The translations under genes were made by a program, and so were the position numbers. 64,000 bases of DNA from Anastrepha obliqua (lineage: Eukaryota > Arthropoda > Insecta > Diptera > Tephritidae), in assembly GCF_027943255.1 (NCBI RefSeq), contig NC_072895.1, positions 76,200,001-76,264,000 of the forward strand, read 5' to 3'. How positions within the stretch are numbered: position 1 is the first letter of the stretch; each line of letters begins with the position of its first letter. The notes beneath the pieces are model-generated. The model worked only from the letters and a program-made list of their open reading frames with translations, had not been told where the DNA came from and ran no database searches. Of this stretch, positions 34,296 through 46,135 are shown in pieces.

Positions 34296-37213
34296 ATATA
34301 TATATATATATTAAACAAACAAAAACTAATATAACAAAATTTTCAAATGTTAATTAAAAAGAAGAAGAAGATACTCCAATTTAAAAACTATACTCCAAAT
34401 TTTTTCAGTTTACTCTTAATTATACTCAAGCTTGCAAATAAGATCAACAAATGAACCAATTTTCAGAGGAATGTCCGACAATTCCCAAAATTCTTAGATC
34501 ACTTGACATGAAATCGCTCAATTGTGTATTAAGTATAGTAAAGTTCAAAAGAAGAGAAAATATTGAAATCGAAAGATCATTTTACGATTTAAAACTACAA
34601 CTTTAATAAAAATGCCCAAAATTAAAGGCCTTGTTAGTAAAGCTTATACCTGTCGGTTCTATACATACCTAAATATGTATAAATGCGTTTTTCCAATTAA
34701 TCTAAAATTGTACTATATGCATGTGTGTACATCCATATGTATATTTGAAGGTATTTAAAGAGAGAATAAATATATCTAAATTGCACAAATATATAAGCAT
34801 ACATATTTAAAATATATGTATGTAGCCGCAAGTGTGCTTTAATTTTTTTTGGTACCTTAAAAAGTAGTTTATTATTTGGCGGCTTGCTAATTTTCGAATT
34901 TTAATTATCGATTTCCTTTGCAATAGTAGTTTCATGCACATCTATATATGTATGTAGATATAGGTGATACTCTTCAAGTATTTCAGATATTCTTCAAGTA
35001 TTTCTATCGGATAAGTGAAGTTATCCTCTCTGATCGAATTTGAATTTTTAATCCAAAGCACTTTAGCTAAGTATAGTAAATATGTCGTATTGTAGGGTTG
35101 TATATTAAAAATAAGTTTTTTCCTTTAGTAATTTCGAGTTAATGTCTTCAGTTGAGATTGGTTAATTGTACTCCTACCACATGGTTAAACAATATAGTAC
35201 ATATATACATACATACTATGCATATACATAGTATAAAAAATGTAGGGAAAGGGATGTGGAGGGAGTAAATATGAGTGTATGCGAAAAAATTGCAACTTAA
35301 TTTACGAGTGATCCCATATACAAATATAAAGTAATGTACTTACAGCTCAGATGTGTTATATATAACATTACCGTTACATCACCGTTACATCACCATCAGC
35401 AAATTACACACACACAGAGAGAGACATACAAGATTTGTTTGTTTGATTTTTTCAAGTATTGTTTTTTTTTTTTTTGTTTAGATGTAGGAAATATATGCAC
35501 AAGGCGCGTTGTTTGCTGCAATAAAAAGCCAAACCCAGCTAAAATATGTAAATACGAGTAAAACTTCCATAACTGGTATTAGATTCAGTGTGTTGGACGT
35601 TACATTACACTGAGAGAAAAAGTTAAAGCATTTCTAAACTTAGCAACAACCCGTTATTTAATATAAGAAAAGAATTTTAGTAGAATCAAAAGTAATATAA
35701 AAATATGTATGTGAAAGAAAACATTGAACTAAAAATTACCCAAAAATACATGATTATCGGTTTATAGGCCACGATCACTTTACGCATCGTTTCTTTTTTT
35801 TCATGTATAATTTTTCGTACTTCTCTTTGCTTCCCTTAAACGCTTACAAATAATTATTACGCAAAAATGTGATTTTTGGAATATGCAAATTTAGACAACA
35901 AAAATGTGCACTAAAGCCCAGAATTGAAAAAAACATTGCAATTCTATCAAGTATTTTTTATTAAATTGTTAAAAAAATAAGTAGATATATTTATATAAAA
36001 GTGAGGAAAGTAATATCAAAATTACGAATATTTAATATTTATTATTATGTAACTCTTCATAGCGATTCCACCATCAAAGCTTTTCATACAACTTTAGTAG
36101 TTGAATGGTATTTCTTTTCTGTCGCTAGCAACTTAGGTCTTGATTATATGTACGTATTTACCGAAGGCAAGAAATAACTTTGATCCTTTTTAAAAGTTTT
36201 ATTTGAATCTCATTTCGAGCTTTTGTTACTTGAGTTGAGTTGTTGAACTGCAGTTTTGTTAGCAAATAAGGGCATAGTGATGAAACTCAATTTCACCATT
36301 AGAAATTATATAAAAATTGTACATTTTAATCATTAAGTTAATCGAATAAAGATTTTAATGCGGTAAATGTAAACCGATAACGTTACACCGATTAAAAGAC
36401 AATTTTTTATGGTAAATACCAATGCATATGTAAGTAGGAATGCATATAGATATCTATGCCAACATGAGTAACTGAATATACAAGATAATCACCATACATT
36501 AAACCAAAACCCAATTTCCTAGCATTACTAGTTGACTGATACAAACTTAGGACACACATAAATATATATGTATATATAAATGTTGGTATATGTATATGTA
36601 TGATAAATTAACAAGATTTTACCATTTAGTTATAATATAAGAAACTGGTGCAATTTTAGAGCTAAATATGCATGTATAGTATGTTGAAAGCATTTCCTTG
36701 CAGTATGAAATCTATGAATTACTTGTATATAAGAAGACTTAAGAAGCTACTTGGAAAACAACTATTTCACCTGGGAATGTCAGAAAGTAAGGACCATATC
36801 TAATAGCTGCTTGTTTTAGTCCTTGATTTCTGCCATATATTACAAATATTTGAACAGGTACGCACATAAACAGTTGTGAGCCGCAAATCGGTTAAACTTC
36901 CATATAATTTCTATAGTTGAATAATTCAAAATAACTCGTATATTCATGCTCATAGCATGCAAGCTAAATTAGTTAATATGCCACTTACATACCATTAAAT
37001 ACATATATGTTGGTATTTGGTATTAATGCCCGTTTATAGAAAAACTAAATGCTACTAACAGAACTTTTGAGCAAGTATAATTTTTAAATATGAAAAACCA
37101 TTCTCACAAAACATTCAGCCAAGTTGAATAAGTTCTTACAAATGCACATCGTTAGAGACACCGTTCAACACATGCATACTCCTACTCCTACATATGTATG
37201 TATGTGTAGATAT
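34296..37213. other. fus intron 9, middle; microsatellites only
   Basis: AT-rich sequence with many ATACATA/TATATG simple repeats (for example about 35195-35230 and 36555-36600) and a CACACA/GAGAGA patch at about 35405-35424. No coding or TE structure is recognised. Confidence 0.45.
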
Positions 37214-37517
37214 ATATATATATATAATTGGCGCGTACACCCTTTTGGCCGAGCTCCTCCTCCTATTTGTGGCGTGCGTCTTGATGTTGTTCCACAAATG
37301 GAGGGACCTACAGTTTCAAGCCGACTCCGAATGGCAGATATTTTTATGAGGACCTTTTCATGGCAGAAATACACTCGGAGGTTTGCCCTTACCTGCCGAG
37401 GGGCGACCGCTATTAGAAAAATTAATTTTGGTGTTTCACCGAGATTCGAACCAACGTTTTCTCTGTGAATTCCGAATGGTAATCACGGACCAACCCATTC
37501 GGCTACGGCGACCGCCT
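37214..37517 (-). mobile_element. tRNA-derived SINE, copy 3, with target duplication
   Basis: The best-preserved copy. On the minus strand: box A TAGCCGAATGGGTTGG (37505-37490), box B GGTTCGAATCTC (37452-37441), a body of about 220 bp, and a (TA)n tail at about 37211-37226. A 15-bp direct repeat TGTATGTGTAGATAT flanks it (37199-37213 and 37518-37532), the mark of LINE-mediated target-primed insertion. It lies in the same orientation as fus transcription, inside intron 9. Confidence 0.9.
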
Positions 37518-37789
37518 TGTATGTGTAGATATGCATATCAGAAATATCAGAAAAGGGCTTCGCTAAAAATTATGTGATCACACTAGGAAGATCACAAGAG
37601 AAAGAATAGGCAAAAGCAATGAAAACAATGAAACACAAGAAATTATATGCACACACACACTTTCTTGCCACGGCGCGATCTGCATAAAACCGCAAAAAAA
37701 TTCATTTGAAGGCATTATATTAATTGGTGATTTTTTATGGTAAACTTCTATTTGTTTTAAATGAAATACGGATTTTTTATATATTTCAC

Positions 37790-38502
37790 TAATACAGGGT
37801 ATGCCATAAAGCGTGTGCTTTTTGAACTACTTATTTTTTTGAGAATGATAACACAAATGACATGTCAAATGTGTTCATAATTTACTTAAAGGTTTGACAT
37901 TTACGAAATGGGACGCTATATGCTTGAACAAAATTAAGAAATATTGAAAACCTATTTCCAAAGTGGTAAGTTTTCTTCTTCTTCCGCGGTTACAGTAAAT
38001 GGCGAGCGTTACCGTGACATGCTCAACGAGTTATTGTTTCCAAAAATTGAAGAGAATGACATGGACGACATTTGGTTTCAACAGGACGGTGCAACTTGTC
38101 ACACTGCCAAAGTTACACTCGAACTTTTGGCTATCGTTTTCGAATTCCGATATCAATTGGCCGCCTCAGAGCTGTGATTTAAGCCCGTTGGACTATTTTT
38201 TGTGTTGAGACGTTAGGGACAAATGCTATGCGAATCATCCAGAGACGATTGATGCTTTAAAACACGAAATCGAAGTTGCCATTCATGAAATTGGAGCCCA
38301 AACAATCGAAAATGTGCTTAAAAATTGGGTTGATCGAATGGCCTACTGTAAAGCAAGTCGTTGCAGTCATTTGAACGATATTATTTTTTATTCTAAATGA
38401 CAATGTTCAATCTTGAAAATAAAAAAAAAGTTTGAAAAAATATTGATTAGTTTTTTTTATAGCCGATTCAAAAAGCAAATTTTACATGGCCCAGCCTATA
38501 TT
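37790..38502 (+). mobile_element. mariner-like element, internal deletion
   Basis: Imperfect TIRs: AATACAGGGTATGCCATAAA at the left, and AATATAGGCTGGGCCATGTA from the right on the minus strand, both followed by a shared GCTTTTTGAA. The plus strand carries transposase pieces: FQQDGATCHTAKVTLELL (second catalytic Asp), NWPPQSCDLSPLDYFLC (third position, in another frame), and a C-terminus ending near SRCSHLNDIIFYSK. The N-terminal DNA-binding region is missing. It belongs to the same broad family as the remnants at 12304, 26571 and 58343. Confidence 0.78.
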
Positions 38503-40432
38503 ACGTTAACATCACGGAGAAGCGAACGCAAGAAACTTTAACGCTTTTGGTCCTTCAATCAACTCGTTAAAACTCTATACAAGGTGACTATTTGGATTTC
38601 TCTAACAAAACAAAATAAATTACGAAAATTACAAAATTATAGAAGCATAGCTTTTTTATAATTTTTCTTCTGAGAAGTTGTAAATATATTAGATACTACC
38701 GTTAGAATAAAAATTGCACAAAATAAAAATTATTGTTAGAATAAGAAAAATTGCAGGAACTTTGAGTAACATTATGAACAAATTAGTGATGACAGAAGAC
38801 ATAAATCGATTTGCGACTAACACCAGTTACAGATATACGCTGATCAACCAATAATTTTCTATACTTGTGTACATTACGTTAACCTCACATCTGAGTAATT
38901 CAAGCAAACTTAACGCATAAGAAAAATGTTAAACAAAACATACGAATTAAAAACTATAGATTATATAGGTAAAAAAATAATGCCAAAAATATTTAATTTT
39001 GTTAAAAAAAAATTTAATGACAACAGACAAATGAAAGGTCTTTAATTGGAAATTGCAAATACGTTTCAAATAGAGGTACAAAATATTAAGCTTTATCCTC
39101 AAGAGTATATACTTAGATTAAATAATATCGCTTCTTGGAGACGAACTGACTAAATATATGTATGTTAGCATGCACATTCATCGGGATACTCATATACGTA
39201 CACATAAGTGCTTGAAGCTTGGTAATTTCTTAATGTACTGCTTTTCAGCTACTTTCTCTAAGAAGCGATAACTTTATTGCCATATAAAATTAGTAAAATG
39301 TATATGTGGAATCATAATTTGTTTTACTCTAGGTATTTTAAAAAATTACCTCTTTATAAGTTTATACTTAGCCGAAGTTGTTTTTGTTTTTTATTTTTTT
39401 TTTTTGTGGTTAAAATTTATCAGAATGTAAAATTCTTAAAAGCTAGAAGCTGCTATTTCGTATTTTAATTATTCTGAATAATGCATTTATAAATAGTGTA
39501 AAAATATAAAAAGCCCAGTTTAATTGAGAATTATTTTGATAGCAAAACAGTTTGTGTTCAAGGCAAGTGGAAATCCAACACCTTGCAATATTCATTTACG
39601 AAGTGTTCACAACTTATTTGTCCTTTAACCACAAAAGACCGTCGAGGAATATAACAAACTTTTATAGAAATAAATTGCACAAAAATATATATGTATGTAT
39701 TACATTATCAAGCGTATGTATATGAATAAGATGATTAAATAGGGCAACATATTAAACACTTTGTTAATGAATATTGCTAGCCTCTTTCAACTTTTCAAGT
39801 CGATTCGCCTTTGTTTAAATTTTTAAATAGTTAGAATGATGAAAAAAATTATTTTATAGGTATAGAGATGCCGAGAATTTAACTTGAACGTCACTCAATC
39901 CGTTATTGGTTTAATATACATATTATATATTGCTCAGAATAATCCTCACACATTGAGTGTAATTTGAATTCAAAATTCTCCAATTATCTACTATTTTCAT
40001 AGAAATATTCAGTTTGAAATCATCATAATCGTGTAACACAATTGTAAGCTTAATTCTATGAACAAAAAGGTTCTTATTAAATAGATATCTATGAATTGAA
40101 GTGGGTCTGGGTAAATAATTATAATCGTATGCATGTATTCATATGGTATGTATAGAGTGTGGATATTTTTTAAGAATCTATACAAATAGTATGTGTTATA
40201 TTGCAATCATACCATTTTATGCGGGCTTCTATATGCAACGCTATCGCTACAAACATGTCACCCTCTACAGGAAAGCATAGCTTGAACTAAATTTGTTTAA
40301 CGACTGAAGACAGTCGAAATTATGTAGCATATTATGGAAGGAGAAAGAACTGCCAATCAGCTTCAAGATTGGTATTTTTTGGAATAAAATATAAGTAATA
40401 AACAACTGGTGAGCACTTCCTAAAAAATACAA
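38503..40432. other. fus intron 9 start / short-isoform 3' UTR
   Basis: If exon 9 is not spliced, this sequence is the 3' untranslated region of the short transcript; otherwise it is intron. No canonical AATAAA was seen on the minus strand close to the 40433 stop. No TE was recognised. Confidence 0.4.
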
Positions 40433-41737
40433 TTAAACACCTGGATTATAGATCTGGTATACACCACCGGCAGTTGGAGGGCGTGTGAGGGCACGTTTTG
40501 CGGCAGTTGCGACATTGGTCTCGTGCTGAAAGGCGTTCTCATATGACCGTTTTATTGAATGGGATATAGTTGTGGCTGACGTCATTGCCGAGTTTGGTAA
40601 GACGCCAGAACCTGTGGCTGGTGTTGGTGCGCCACTCACACCTGCGGCGGTTGCAGCGTATTGATAGCCCTGTGGGATATAACCCATTGGAAATGGTTGA
40701 AAAGGGAATGGGCGTGGCATAAGCACAAATTGAGGCTGATTGGCAGCTGGGCTTGCGGCTGCAACATTTGGTGTCGACACATTAGTTGTACCAGCAGCAG
40801 ATGGATGTTGAAACAACAGCGGACTCATAAGATTTGCATACAATTGTTGCTGCTGTTGTTGCTCAGCAGCTACAGCTGCAGCCTGTTGACGTGCCAACAA
40901 ATTTTGTTGCGCAATAAATTGTGCCTGTTGCTGAGCAATGAGTGCTGGATTTGTGGCCATACTCATCTGCGGTGGTGGAAGGGAAAAATTGAATGGGTAT
41001 GCAGTCATAGTTGGTGTTTGCGCGCTAACAGCAGTTGAAGCGTTCGTTGCCATTTGTAGAGTTGAAGTTTGTGGTGTTCCCAGACCACCAATGGCAACTG
41101 CATTTTGCGCGGCTGCAGCAGCAACAGCAGCAGCGGCAGCAGCCGCATTTGATTGCGCTGCTATGCTTTGATGCTGAGCAGAGTGCGATGGTGTGCCGAC
41201 TGTGGCATTCATAAAAGGTGATAAGCCACCTGCAGAAGCTGCTATAGCTGCCACTGATTGTGGATTTGTTGGAGATAGTGCAACATGTTGTTGCTGTGTT
41301 AACGCAGCAACTGCTGCCGCCATTGATGGTGATGATTGCAATGCATGCGCGTGCGCATGTTGTATGTGGGCACTATGACCCTGACTGTGACCGTGAGTGT
41401 GTGCGTGAGCATGAGTATGACCATGATTGGGGGCGTGAGCATGCGTATGGAAACTAATTGCTTGTGCGTTGGACGGCGACGATTGAGGTAACATACCCGG
41501 TGAGAGTAACGATGTCTGTTTAGCTGCAGCTGGATGATGGGAATGAGGTGTTGCGGCGATCGGCGACTGTAGGCCACCATTCAGGACCATATTCATGTCA
41601 TCCCCGGAACACTGAAACACTTCGATGTATCGATACTTTTTACCAAACATCATAAACTGATTATGCTTGCGTGAAGCACACAGGCGAGCTGACTCCTCTG
41701 AGTCCATTTGAATGAAAGCCTCGCCACTCGGCTGGCC
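40433..41737 (-). CDS. fus: fus exon 9: RRM3 end, Ala/Gln/His-rich tail, short C-terminus
   Basis: Acceptor CTCCTTAG precedes GGC CAG CCG AGT GGC GAG at 41737. It completes RRM3 with [19 protein letters not shown] (RNP1-like) and [17 protein letters not shown]. The rest is low complexity: an alternating His segment ([20 protein letters not shown]), an Ala run ([13 protein letters not shown]), Gln runs (QQQQQQQ) and FNFSLPPPQ. It reads to TAA at 40435-40433, ending YQIYNPGV. Two tandem donors, G|GTGGTG (exon end 40468) and GGTG|GTGTAT (40465), both in phase 1, could instead join exon 10. So the last ~11 codons belong to the short form only. Repeat-length polymorphism is likely. Confidence 0.9.
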   Translation of the reverse strand, partial: GQPSGEAFIQMDSEESARLCASRKHNQFMMFGKKYRYIEVFQCSGDDMNMVLNGGLQSPIAATPHSHHPAAAKQTSLLSPGMLPQSSPSNAQAISFHTHAHAPNHGHTHAHAHTHGHSQGHSAHIQHAHAHALQSSPSMAAAVAALTQQQHVALSPTNPQSVAAIAASAGGLSPFMNATVGTPSHSAQHQSIAAQSNAAAAAAAVAAAAAQNAVAIGGLGTPQTSTLQMATNASTAVSAQTPTMTAYPFNFSLPPPQMSMATNPALIAQQQAQFIAQQNLLARQQAAAVAAEQQQQQQLYANLMSPLLFQHPSAAGTTNVSTPNVAAASPAANQPQFVLMPRPFPFQPFPMGYIPQGYQYAATAAGVSGAPTPATGSGVLPNSAMTSATTISHSIKRSYENAFQHETNVATAAKRALTRPPTAGGVYQIYNPGV

Positions 41738-41823
41738 CTAAGGAGTAAAAAGTTTTAATATTTTATTGAATTGAATGTTTTCAGATAAGTAATAATAGTA
41801 AAATAATTGACATCAAAAATTAC
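41738..41823 (-). other. fus: fus intron 8 (86 bp)
   Basis: The donor CTCAA|GTAATTTT and acceptor TACTCCTTAG split RRM3 in phase 0. Its small size contrasts with the TE-filled long introns. Confidence 0.85.
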
Positions 41824-41970
41824 TTGAGCATTAATAACCATGTGGACACCCTGATATATAATATGTTTTGCAAAATCATCCAAGAAATGAAGAATATGCT
41901 CGACAAGTGCCTCGTACGGTAGACCACGCAATCGTATACAGTTTTTTGTGGTCCCTGAAGTTATCAAATG
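41824..41970 (-). CDS. fus: fus exon 8: first half of RRM3
   Basis: Begins after TTTTTCAG at 41971 and ends at GCTCAA|GTAATT; 147 nt, 49 codons, phase 0. It encodes [20 protein letters not shown] (RNP2-like strand), then [16 protein letters not shown] and HMVINAQ, corresponding to the first strand and helix of the ESRP third RRM. It joins exon 9, which supplies the RNP1-like strand. Confidence 0.93.
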
Positions 41971-42229
41971 CTGAAAAAGATTCGAAAATGCCGCATTAAT
42001 ATAAATTGAAGTAACTACAGTCACATTTCAAAAGTGAGTCTGACAAATGCAATGCTTTCGATAAATGCCTAAAATGCTATAATGAATTACCTGATAATAT
42101 TAAGTACCGAAAAACATATATAAATAAATAACAAGAAGAAAATTTTCTTCTTCATATACATTTTTCTAAGCTATATACATTTTTACCCTTCCTCGCTTAC
42201 TTTTGTTCAGAAATACGATACATATATAA

Positions 42230-42782
42230 AGGGTGGCGCAAAATTAACCATTCAACTTTTTACTAAAAAAAAAATATTTTGAATGACGGAAATCTTTATT
42301 TTGACCCTTACGTGCTCCATTGCTTGTCTGTTTGTATGCTGCAGCTGTCTAGCTCACAAGTGTCAAATATGATTGCCATAGGACGATATTTGCAAATACA
42401 GTAGGTTCTGTTTTTATGCGGTAGATACGTTCCGGAAGAAACAGCATAAAAAAAGCTACTAGTTCTATAGTAAAACTATAGATACGTTTCAAATGCTAAA
42501 ACCGCATAAATCTGAAATAATGTAATAAAATCGCATAAAAAAGGGCACTAGTCCCATATTATAACTATAGATACGTTCCACAGACCGCATGAATCTGTGA
42601 TGAGTTTTTGCTTAGCTGGTTTAGAATCTTGTTTATATGTACAATTCCCGATAGGTCGACATGCATTTTGTAATTAAAAAAAAAACCGCACTATTTCAAA
42701 ACCGCATAAAAAAAAGCCGCATAAAAACAGAACCTACTGTATTATAAATCTTTCCATAATTGATTAATTTTGCGTCACCTGT
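42230..42782. mobile_element. GGTGGCGCAAAA-type MITE, interrupted
   Basis: Left terminus GGGTGGCGCAAAATTAACCA; right terminus, read inversely, AGGTGACGCAAAATTAATCA. TA-rich flanks suggest a Tc1/mariner-type target. Its left part matches 28601-28770. A second MITE (42399-42739) is inserted within it; without that, the element would be about 210 bp. Confidence 0.75.
42399..42739. mobile_element. CAGTAGGTTC MITE nested in another MITE
   Basis: Termini are exact inverted copies of CAGTAGGTTCTGTTTTTATG and continue to GCGG. TA dinucleotides flank both sides (42397-42398, 42740-42741), a Tc1/mariner target duplication. The interior holds two direct copies of an ACTATAGATACGTT block (about 42475, 42563) and several CCGCATAAA motifs. 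It is noncoding, 341 bp. Confidence 0.88.
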
Positions 42783-43948
42783 TACATACGTATATATATT
42801 TCATTTTTGTTAAATTTAAGTAATTGTTGTACATATTTTACCGTATAATAAATTAAGCTTACGATTTTTTTTGTACAAATCTGGCTCAAAGAGCCATAAT
42901 AATAATAATATGTCATATTACAAAGTCATATTATATATTAAGTAATATGTCAAACCATCTAAAAATGTATAAAATGTAAGAAAATCTGACACTGATAAGC
43001 GAAAGTCGGAACTGACCATAAGTGATCCATGAAGGTATATTTTAAATTAGGGCGGGTCAATTTTCTCTGATATCGTTCCAGAGGATTCGGATTCTACATG
43101 AAATGATAAAATAAGGTCTTCAGAAAATAGCTCTAAAGTCCCGCTAAATTTTAAAAATAATACGAAGTTAATATGAAAATTAATCTAAAGTCACACTGTC
43201 ATACTACAATAAATGCCAAATTCCAGTAAAAGGTTTTTTATTCTATATACAAAAAGTAGAGCATGTACATATGTACTTTGTATGAAAGAAAAGGCGTAAT
43301 ACTTCTAGTACTAAAATTCATTTATGTGAAAAAGAAAGCCTATTAAAATTCAATGGGCTATAAAATAGCATACCCAGTAAAATTCTAAAAATTCTAGTTA
43401 AAAAGTTGAAAGTTTTATGAAATTTGGAAAAAATTTTAGCAAAGTTGAGACTTTGTTTTTTAGTAGTATCAACTCAATTTCATAAAAAAAATAGTGGTGC
43501 GTTTATAAATTTGCAACGTGGTGTATATGAGAAGAAATCGTAAGGCACAAATTAATAAGTGCAAGTTAGGCCAAATGTCCATAAGCAGACAAGTCATATC
43601 AAGGCGTCTTGTGGTTATGTAATGTCGTAGCTATAACGGTTCACATGGGCGTAAAATATACGCAACCGAAATTTCTACGGAAAACACTTGAAATTGAAGT
43701 ACGGCGAATTATCATAAAAAATCTAAAAATACTCGTAAGTATTCAATTAGTAAACTTTCTTCATTTGTGTTTTAAGTCCGATGTTGGAGGGCCTTTGATT
43801 AGATGTACTTATAGGAAAATTCAAATTAGAACATATGTTTCTTACTTCTCTAAAAGCGCTTTTTCACGGGATGAGGTAACGAACTATATTATTCGGATAT
43901 TATATATCTATATATAATAATCTTATTTATTATGAGTAGGTATATTAC
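42783..43948. other. fus intron 7 remainder, no element recognised
   Basis: AT-rich sequence. The plus-strand open frame at 43609-43917 ends within intron next to exon 7 and shows no domain. Confidence 0.45.
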
Positions 43949-44263
43949 CTGAGGCAAGAGCGATAATGGCATTGCCGGCAATTGGGCTATCAGAGGTGGC
44001 TGATGGCTAGCTTCATAGTTTCTTGGATCCATTGAACGATTTAGCACTTGCTGAACTTCTGCTGTTGTGGAACGGAATAATTCTATATAACGCTGACCAA
44101 TTGATTCGCGATGTCGTGAAAGTGCTTTGGGTGCATCAGACTCGTTAGCAAATAACACGAAGGCGTCGCCGGTAGCGCGGCCATCTGGTTTTTTTACAAA
44201 TAACACACCTTCAATACCGTCAAGAACATTGCAGGGATCCTTACCGGTGGTAAAAAAGTCCAA
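43949..44263 (-). CDS. fus: fus exon 7: main part of RRM2
   Basis: Acceptor TTGCTAG, then TTG GAC TTT TTT at 44263; donor CCTCAG|GTAATA at 43949; 315 nt, phase 0 at both ends. It encodes [38 protein letters not shown] (RNP1-like), [28 protein letters not shown], then a linker ending [15 protein letters not shown] and EVQQVLNR are hallmark ESRP residues just after RRM2. This exon alone is enough to identify the gene family. Confidence 0.96.
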
Positions 44264-46135
44264 CTAGCAAAGAAAGTATTGTAAAACATAGTAAGTCTTA
44301 AAGTTAAAAACGAAACTTAACGTTTGCAATCATTATGTATTTTATTTTTTATAATTATATATTTATATTATATTTTATATATATTTAAATAACAGACGGC
44401 AACTTCGTAGACAAGTTGATTGGAGAGATATAGGCGCATGTAATTATTCATTTTAATCGGCAGATATAGGCGCACTCTTTGTTCGATGCTAATTTTTGTG
44501 TCGATACGGTAAACATACGGCACAGCACTCGCCGTAGCCATACGCTGTGTGTGTGTAACTACAATACTATTCGGTAATTACCGGGTTCGAAACCCATTGT
44601 TCGCATGAACCACCAAATACTAGAATAGATTTATTCCAATAGAAGTGTTGGCAGAAAATATTGATATTGTAGCCAATTCAGATCAATTTTATATGACCCC
44701 GATGGTGGAAACTCCTCCGAAGGCGCGCGTACCACGTACCAGCACAATTCACAGCGGTGAGTGCAGGTTTATTCTTGCAGAACAGAAATAAAAAAGTTTC
44801 AATTCAATTATATTAAAGACTTATTTTCAAAAGGCTACAACATGACCGGCTGTCGAACGCTGTGACTAATTAAATTTAAAACAAATATTATCCCTAACTT
44901 CTCTCATATAAAGCCATGCACGACATTTCGTTTGAAATCATCTTCTAATGGAAAAACATTTGTTTACATCCAAACAAATTTCAAACCACACCGTCCAATC
45001 CATCACTATCTACAAAAATTCACCCATTTTCCTCCTGTTTTTCAGATATCGCCAAAAAAAGTTTTGGATTAAAGCCTTGAACGATCGAAACAAGCGATAC
45101 ATCAAATTAAAGGAAATTGAACGTTTTATCTTTTCGTTTCATTTTTCCTTAAGGCCTTGCATAAAGGTAAAAAGCAACTGCTTTTTTGCAAAAATGTGGA
45201 AATTTCGATTATTATTGTACGAAATTATCAAGTTTTGTTTTACTTATTTTCTAAACTCACATATCTATGTACATATAAAAATTTAAGGCTTAAAAAAATC
45301 CTCAAAAAAATATAACAGTTATTGTCATGAGAATAAAAATATTAATTTTTACAAATGATTAACACAGATTTGATTTTTATTATATCATTACTTTGGTTTC
45401 CTAGCAGTAAATTAATAATAAATTATAGGGCTCAACAACCCATTTAGCATGACAATTGGATGGTTTCATTCTTAGGAAAAAATTGTTAATCATTAAAGTC
45501 AAGACGAACCCAAAACATTGGTTGAAAAATTTGACGCAAAGATTGCTATTATCAGTTTATAATTTTATAGTAATTTAACTCACTTTATTACTTTTTATTC
45601 CAAAATTGCCATAAATTAGGTTTACTGGGAATATTAATATATTGCTTAAGTGTATTGTATTACATAGGATTAGTTTTAAATTTAGCTGACCTTTTATATT
45701 TAATAATTAGTTTACATTTTAATTTAATGCAGGTAGCTTTTGTTTCGCACAACACCGTTTAACTTGCAAAAAAAAATTTCACCAGGAGATTTCAGTGACT
45801 ATCATCGTACCTATCATCTCTTCAATAACTCTTCAAAACTATGCAGTGCTTAAAAATTTAGTTAGCATAGTCCGCATTCGGGTTTCTTAATTTAATTTCG
45901 GTACGAAGGAGGGAAAGGCGTACATCTTTAAATTAGATGTGCACCTAATCCATAAAAAATATATTTACATAGAAATTTAGTTAACACATTTTCACTCACA
46001 TTTCAAGCTAGAGTAGTTTTTATTTCCTCTTACTATTCAGATACATAGAGTTTTTATAATATTATTGCATTTACTTAACCGGGCAACAGTTTATCACACT
46101 CCCAAAAAATTTGTAAGCATTCCATTTTTAATTAT
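44264..46135. other. fus intron 6, 3' half; possible second SINE-like unit
   Basis: Mostly featureless. At about 44515-44600 there is CGCCGTAGCCATACGC and, 50-60 bp later, GGGTTCGAAACCC, which could be Pol III box A and box B on the plus strand; AATAAAAAAG at about 44788 could be its tail. With only one copy in the window this is weak. A 112-codon open frame at 44948-45286 has no recognised domain. Confidence 0.35.

Noticed and set aside
40661..41457. Several plus-strand open frames opposite fus exon 9
   Set aside because: They are antisense shadows of low-complexity Ala/His/Gln codons.
44948..45286. 112-codon plus-strand open frame in fus intron 6
   Set aside because: Lys/Phe/Ile-rich as expected from AT-rich DNA; no domain or transcript signals.
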